14,942 nt of DNA from Candidatus Cloacimonadota bacterium (GTDB lineage: Bacteria; Cloacimonadota; Cloacimonadia; Cloacimonadales; TCS61): assembly GCA_030628755.1 (NCBI GenBank), contig DAOVQH010000022.1, forward strand, positions 1-14,942. Reading direction: 5' to 3'. The position numbers and the translations under genes are program-made. Under the pieces are notes generated by a model. That model searched no databases. It saw only the letters and a program-made list of their open reading frames with translations, and was not told the origin of the DNA. Shown in pieces: positions 12,755-14,942 of the stretch (positions are counted from its first letter, which is position 1; each line of letters starts with the position of its first letter).

Positions 12755-14942
12755 ATGAAGAAACTGATAATCTTTATATTTCTTACCTGTGCATTTCTTT
12801 CTGCCCAGAATGTTGTTATTAACGAAGTTCTGTATGACCCGGAGGGAGCAGATACAGGTTACGAATGGATCGAACTTTTCAATGCTGGAAATCAATCTGT
12901 AGATCTTGAGAACTGGAAGATACAGAGAGCAGGCACTGAATTTGTAGATGTTTTCACTTTTCCATCAATAATAATAGAACCCGATAGTTTCCTCCTGATT
13001 GGTGAGGAATTCGTTTCCAATACAGATATAACTGCAAGTTTAGCCTTCCAGAATGGCGGTTCTGAAACAGACGGCATCAGGATAGTTTCTGCAGATATAC
13101 TTTATACGGATACTATTTTGTATGACTCTCCAAATTCTAATAATTTACCTGATGATATTTCTACTCCCGGGATGTTCTTTGCTCCGGATGTTTCTGGTGG
13201 GAATTCTCTTGCTCGTAAACATGATGGTGAAGATACCAATAATTGTGAACTCGATTTTTTCGAGTGTGAAGAGCCGACTCCTCGCGAGTCAAATTTCTAT
13301 CCGATTGACCTGGCAATTTATGAGCTTGAAATAACCGAAATAGAGGGTGTTTATTGGCTCGAAACGCAGGTTTTTAATTTATCCACCGAAATTGTGGATA
13401 ACTCTACTGCAAGCTTGGAAATCACCATCAATGGTAGTCTTTTTGGCGTTTACGATTTACCGGAGATACTTCCAGAAAGTTATATTGGTTTCTCCTGTGA
13501 ACTGGGGAGCTTCACAGAAGGTGTTCATATCTTTGAAGCAACAGTTAATTACTATTACGACAATAACTTAGAGAATAATTTCCTGGCAACTTCTATTTTA
13601 ATTGGAAGTTCTCCTCTGATTTTGAATGAGATTATGTTTAAACCTATAAGTCCCAACCAGGAATGGGTTGAAATCTTCAACCGTTCTGAAAGTGGATATC
13701 TTGTGGATAACTGGGCTATTATTGATGCATCCGGCGGTCAAATCAGCTTTTCCGGCACCATCGCCACACAAGACTTTTTAGTAGTCTGCCAAGACCAAGA
13801 TTTACTTTTGGAAATCTACCCTGATATAACCCCTGATAAAATAGTTGAAGCAGAAAGTTGGACTGCACTTAATAATACAGAAGAAAGTTTAAAATTAGTA
13901 GATCAATATGAAACAAAATTTGATTCGACTTCCTATTCTGGTGGTAGTTGCCCCGCAAATTTTTCAATAGAAAGAGTTAATCCTTTTATAGATGAAAACA
14001 TAACCTGGGAAGTAAGTTTGGATAGCCTGGGAACACCAACGGTTCACAACAGTGTACTACCGATTGAGAAAGACCTGGAACTCACATTACTTAACTCTGG
14101 ATTGCAGGGATATCAAATTGAGCATTCTGTTCTAATTAGAAATATTGGGTTAGAAGTAATACCAACAGCAGTTTTTACTTGTTCTACAACTTTGAACGGA
14201 GAAGGAATTGAAACCGAAATATTCCAGGATGAAATAACTTTAGATGATAGTTTAGTGTATGAATTCTCTACGGAAATACCAGTGGTGGGTTACACGACTT
14301 TTATATATGAAATTTATTCAGCAGAGGACTTGAATTCTGAGAATGATCTGGATTTCAGTTTTTACAATAACAACGCACTTCCTTTTGTAGTTAATGAAAT
14401 TATGTACGACCCGAATGAAGAAGAACCGGAATGGATCGAATTGAAAATCAATTACTACATTCCTCATCTTGAGGAAATTTTCATAATAATTGATGAAGAC
14501 ACATTATCTATTCTACATTCAGACGATGAGTACTTGCTCTTGACCAACTCCGAAGATGATGCAGATTCCCTGAGAAATAAGTACAATTTGAAAGATATTC
14601 CAATTTTCACAGGACTGGCTTCACTTTCCAACAATGGTGAACAAATTTCTATAATTGATAAGTATGAAAATATGATTGAGAGTTTCTTCTACCTGCCAGA
14701 ATGGAACGACGATCTGAAGGGAGTTTCGATCGAGAGAGTAAATTCCATGTTGGTTGCTAACCCAGAGAACTGGGGACCGTCTGTCAGTGGATGTACTCCC
14801 GGAGCACAGAACAGCATTTATGTTCAGGTTCTTCCAAGCAGTATGAAACTGTCTATTCAACCAAATCCCTTTTCACCTTATCGGAGCGAGCGAACAATTA
14901 TCAGTTTCAAACTTCCTGAGAAAATCAGCACAATTACTATCA
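12755..14942 (+). CDS. Secreted lamin-tail-domain protein with sorting tail, 3' end cut by window edge
   Basis: The frame from ATG 12755 is open to the window edge (about 729 codons). It begins with a signal peptide (KKLIIFIFLTCAFLSA, cleavage before Q18). Three lamin-tail domains follow at about 17-180, 286-430 and 543-695, each opening with a NE(V/I)(L/M)(Y/F)xP motif followed by EW(I/V)E(L/I) and closing with an ER-V-N or SLARK segment and a TPG/TP-type loop. Between them lie two CARDB-like beta domains (about 183-285, IDLAIYELEITEIEG; and about 435-540). The last visible residues, LSIQPNPFSPYRSERTIISF, start a T9SS-type sorting tail, so little is probably missing. In FCB genomes such proteins are exported surface proteins, some linked to nucleases or adhesion. 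No catalytic domain is visible here. AAGG at 12744-12747 supports the start. Codon use resembles the operon genes, not the lipoprotein upstream. Confidence 0.9.
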   Translation, partial: MKKLIIFIFLTCAFLSAQNVVINEVLYDPEGADTGYEWIELFNAGNQSVDLENWKIQRAGTEFVDVFTFPSIIIEPDSFLLIGEEFVSNTDITASLAFQNGGSETDGIRIVSADILYTDTILYDSPNSNNLPDDISTPGMFFAPDVSGGNSLARKHDGEDTNNCELDFFECEEPTPRESNFYPIDLAIYELEITEIEGVYWLETQVFNLSTEIVDNSTASLEITINGSLFGVYDLPEILPESYIGFSCELGSFTEGVHIFEATVNYYYDNNLENNFLATSILIGSSPLILNEIMFKPISPNQEWVEIFNRSESGYLVDNWAIIDASGGQISFSGTIATQDFLVVCQDQDLLLEIYPDITPDKIVEAESWTALNNTEESLKLVDQYETKFDSTSYSGGSCPANFSIERVNPFIDENITWEVSLDSLGTPTVHNSVLPIEKDLELTLLNSGLQGYQIEHSVLIRNIGLEVIPTAVFTCSTTLNGEGIETEIFQDEITLDDSLVYEFSTEIPVVGYTTFIYEIYSAEDLNSENDLDFSFYNNNALPFVVNEIMYDPNEEEPEWIELKINYYIPHLEEIFIIIDEDTLSILHSDDEYLLLTNSEDDADSLRNKYNLKDIPIFTGLASLSNNGEQISIIDKYENMIESFFYLPEWNDDLKGVSIERVNSMLVANPENWGPSVSGCTPGAQNSIYVQVLPSSMKLSIQPNPFSPYRSERTIISFKLPEKISTITI

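Noticed and set aside
13122..13571. Two plus-strand frames of about 70 codons inside the lamin-tail gene
   Set aside because: The long frame from 12755 is continuous here and encodes recognisable domains, so the shorter frames are shadows.
1..14942. CRISPR array, tRNA or rRNA genes
   Set aside because: No regularly spaced direct repeats, cloverleaf-like segments or conserved rRNA blocks were seen on either strand by reading.

Overview
The window looks like a piece of an AT-rich genome from the FCB (Fibrobacterota-Chlorobiota-Bacteroidota) side of the tree. Three things point there: type IX-style C-terminal sorting tails (NYPNPFNP-like), a lamin-tail-domain secreted protein, and a sensor kinase with the Bacteroidota-type H-box AKETAHQFGTPLSS. 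A Cloacimonadota-like lineage is my best guess, but this rests on protein style only, with no database search. No rRNA, tRNA, CRISPR array or insertion sequence was seen.

Region 1 (1-2918, minus strand) is mfd, the transcription-repair coupling factor, cut by the left window edge so that its C-terminal domain is missing. A 99-base divergent intergenic region (2919-3017) separates it from region 2.

Region 2 (3018-8774, plus strand) is a tightly packed run of six genes with junctions of 16, 2, -4, -35 and 0 bases: a Cho/UvrC-like protein, a CheY-like response regulator, a membrane-anchored gluzincin metallopeptidase, mazG, a sensor histidine kinase, and the bifunctional NAD(P)HX repair enzyme nnr. 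The regulator and kinase are separated by two genes but probably form one two-component system. DNA-repair, nucleotide-pool and cofactor-repair functions sit together next to mfd, which suggests a damage or housecleaning operon. The peptidase has no usable ATG at its true N-terminus. A perfectly spaced Shine-Dalgarno and a complete signal peptide place its start on an ACG codon at 4386.

Region 3 (8775-12754) looks accessory. It holds a 924-residue lipoprotein (BACON-like, FN3-like, vWA, two Ig-like repeats, LamG) with very TTA/ACA/ATT-rich codon use. It is followed by a BrnT-like toxin gene killed by an in-frame TAA next to an intact CopG-type antitoxin gene, and then by an orphan type IX sorting domain of 88 codons with no start and no body.

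Region 4 (12755-14942, plus strand) is a secreted protein with three lamin-tail domains alternating with two CARDB-like domains. It ends at the right window edge inside its own sorting tail. It is a continuous reading frame of about 729 codons with no stop inside the window.
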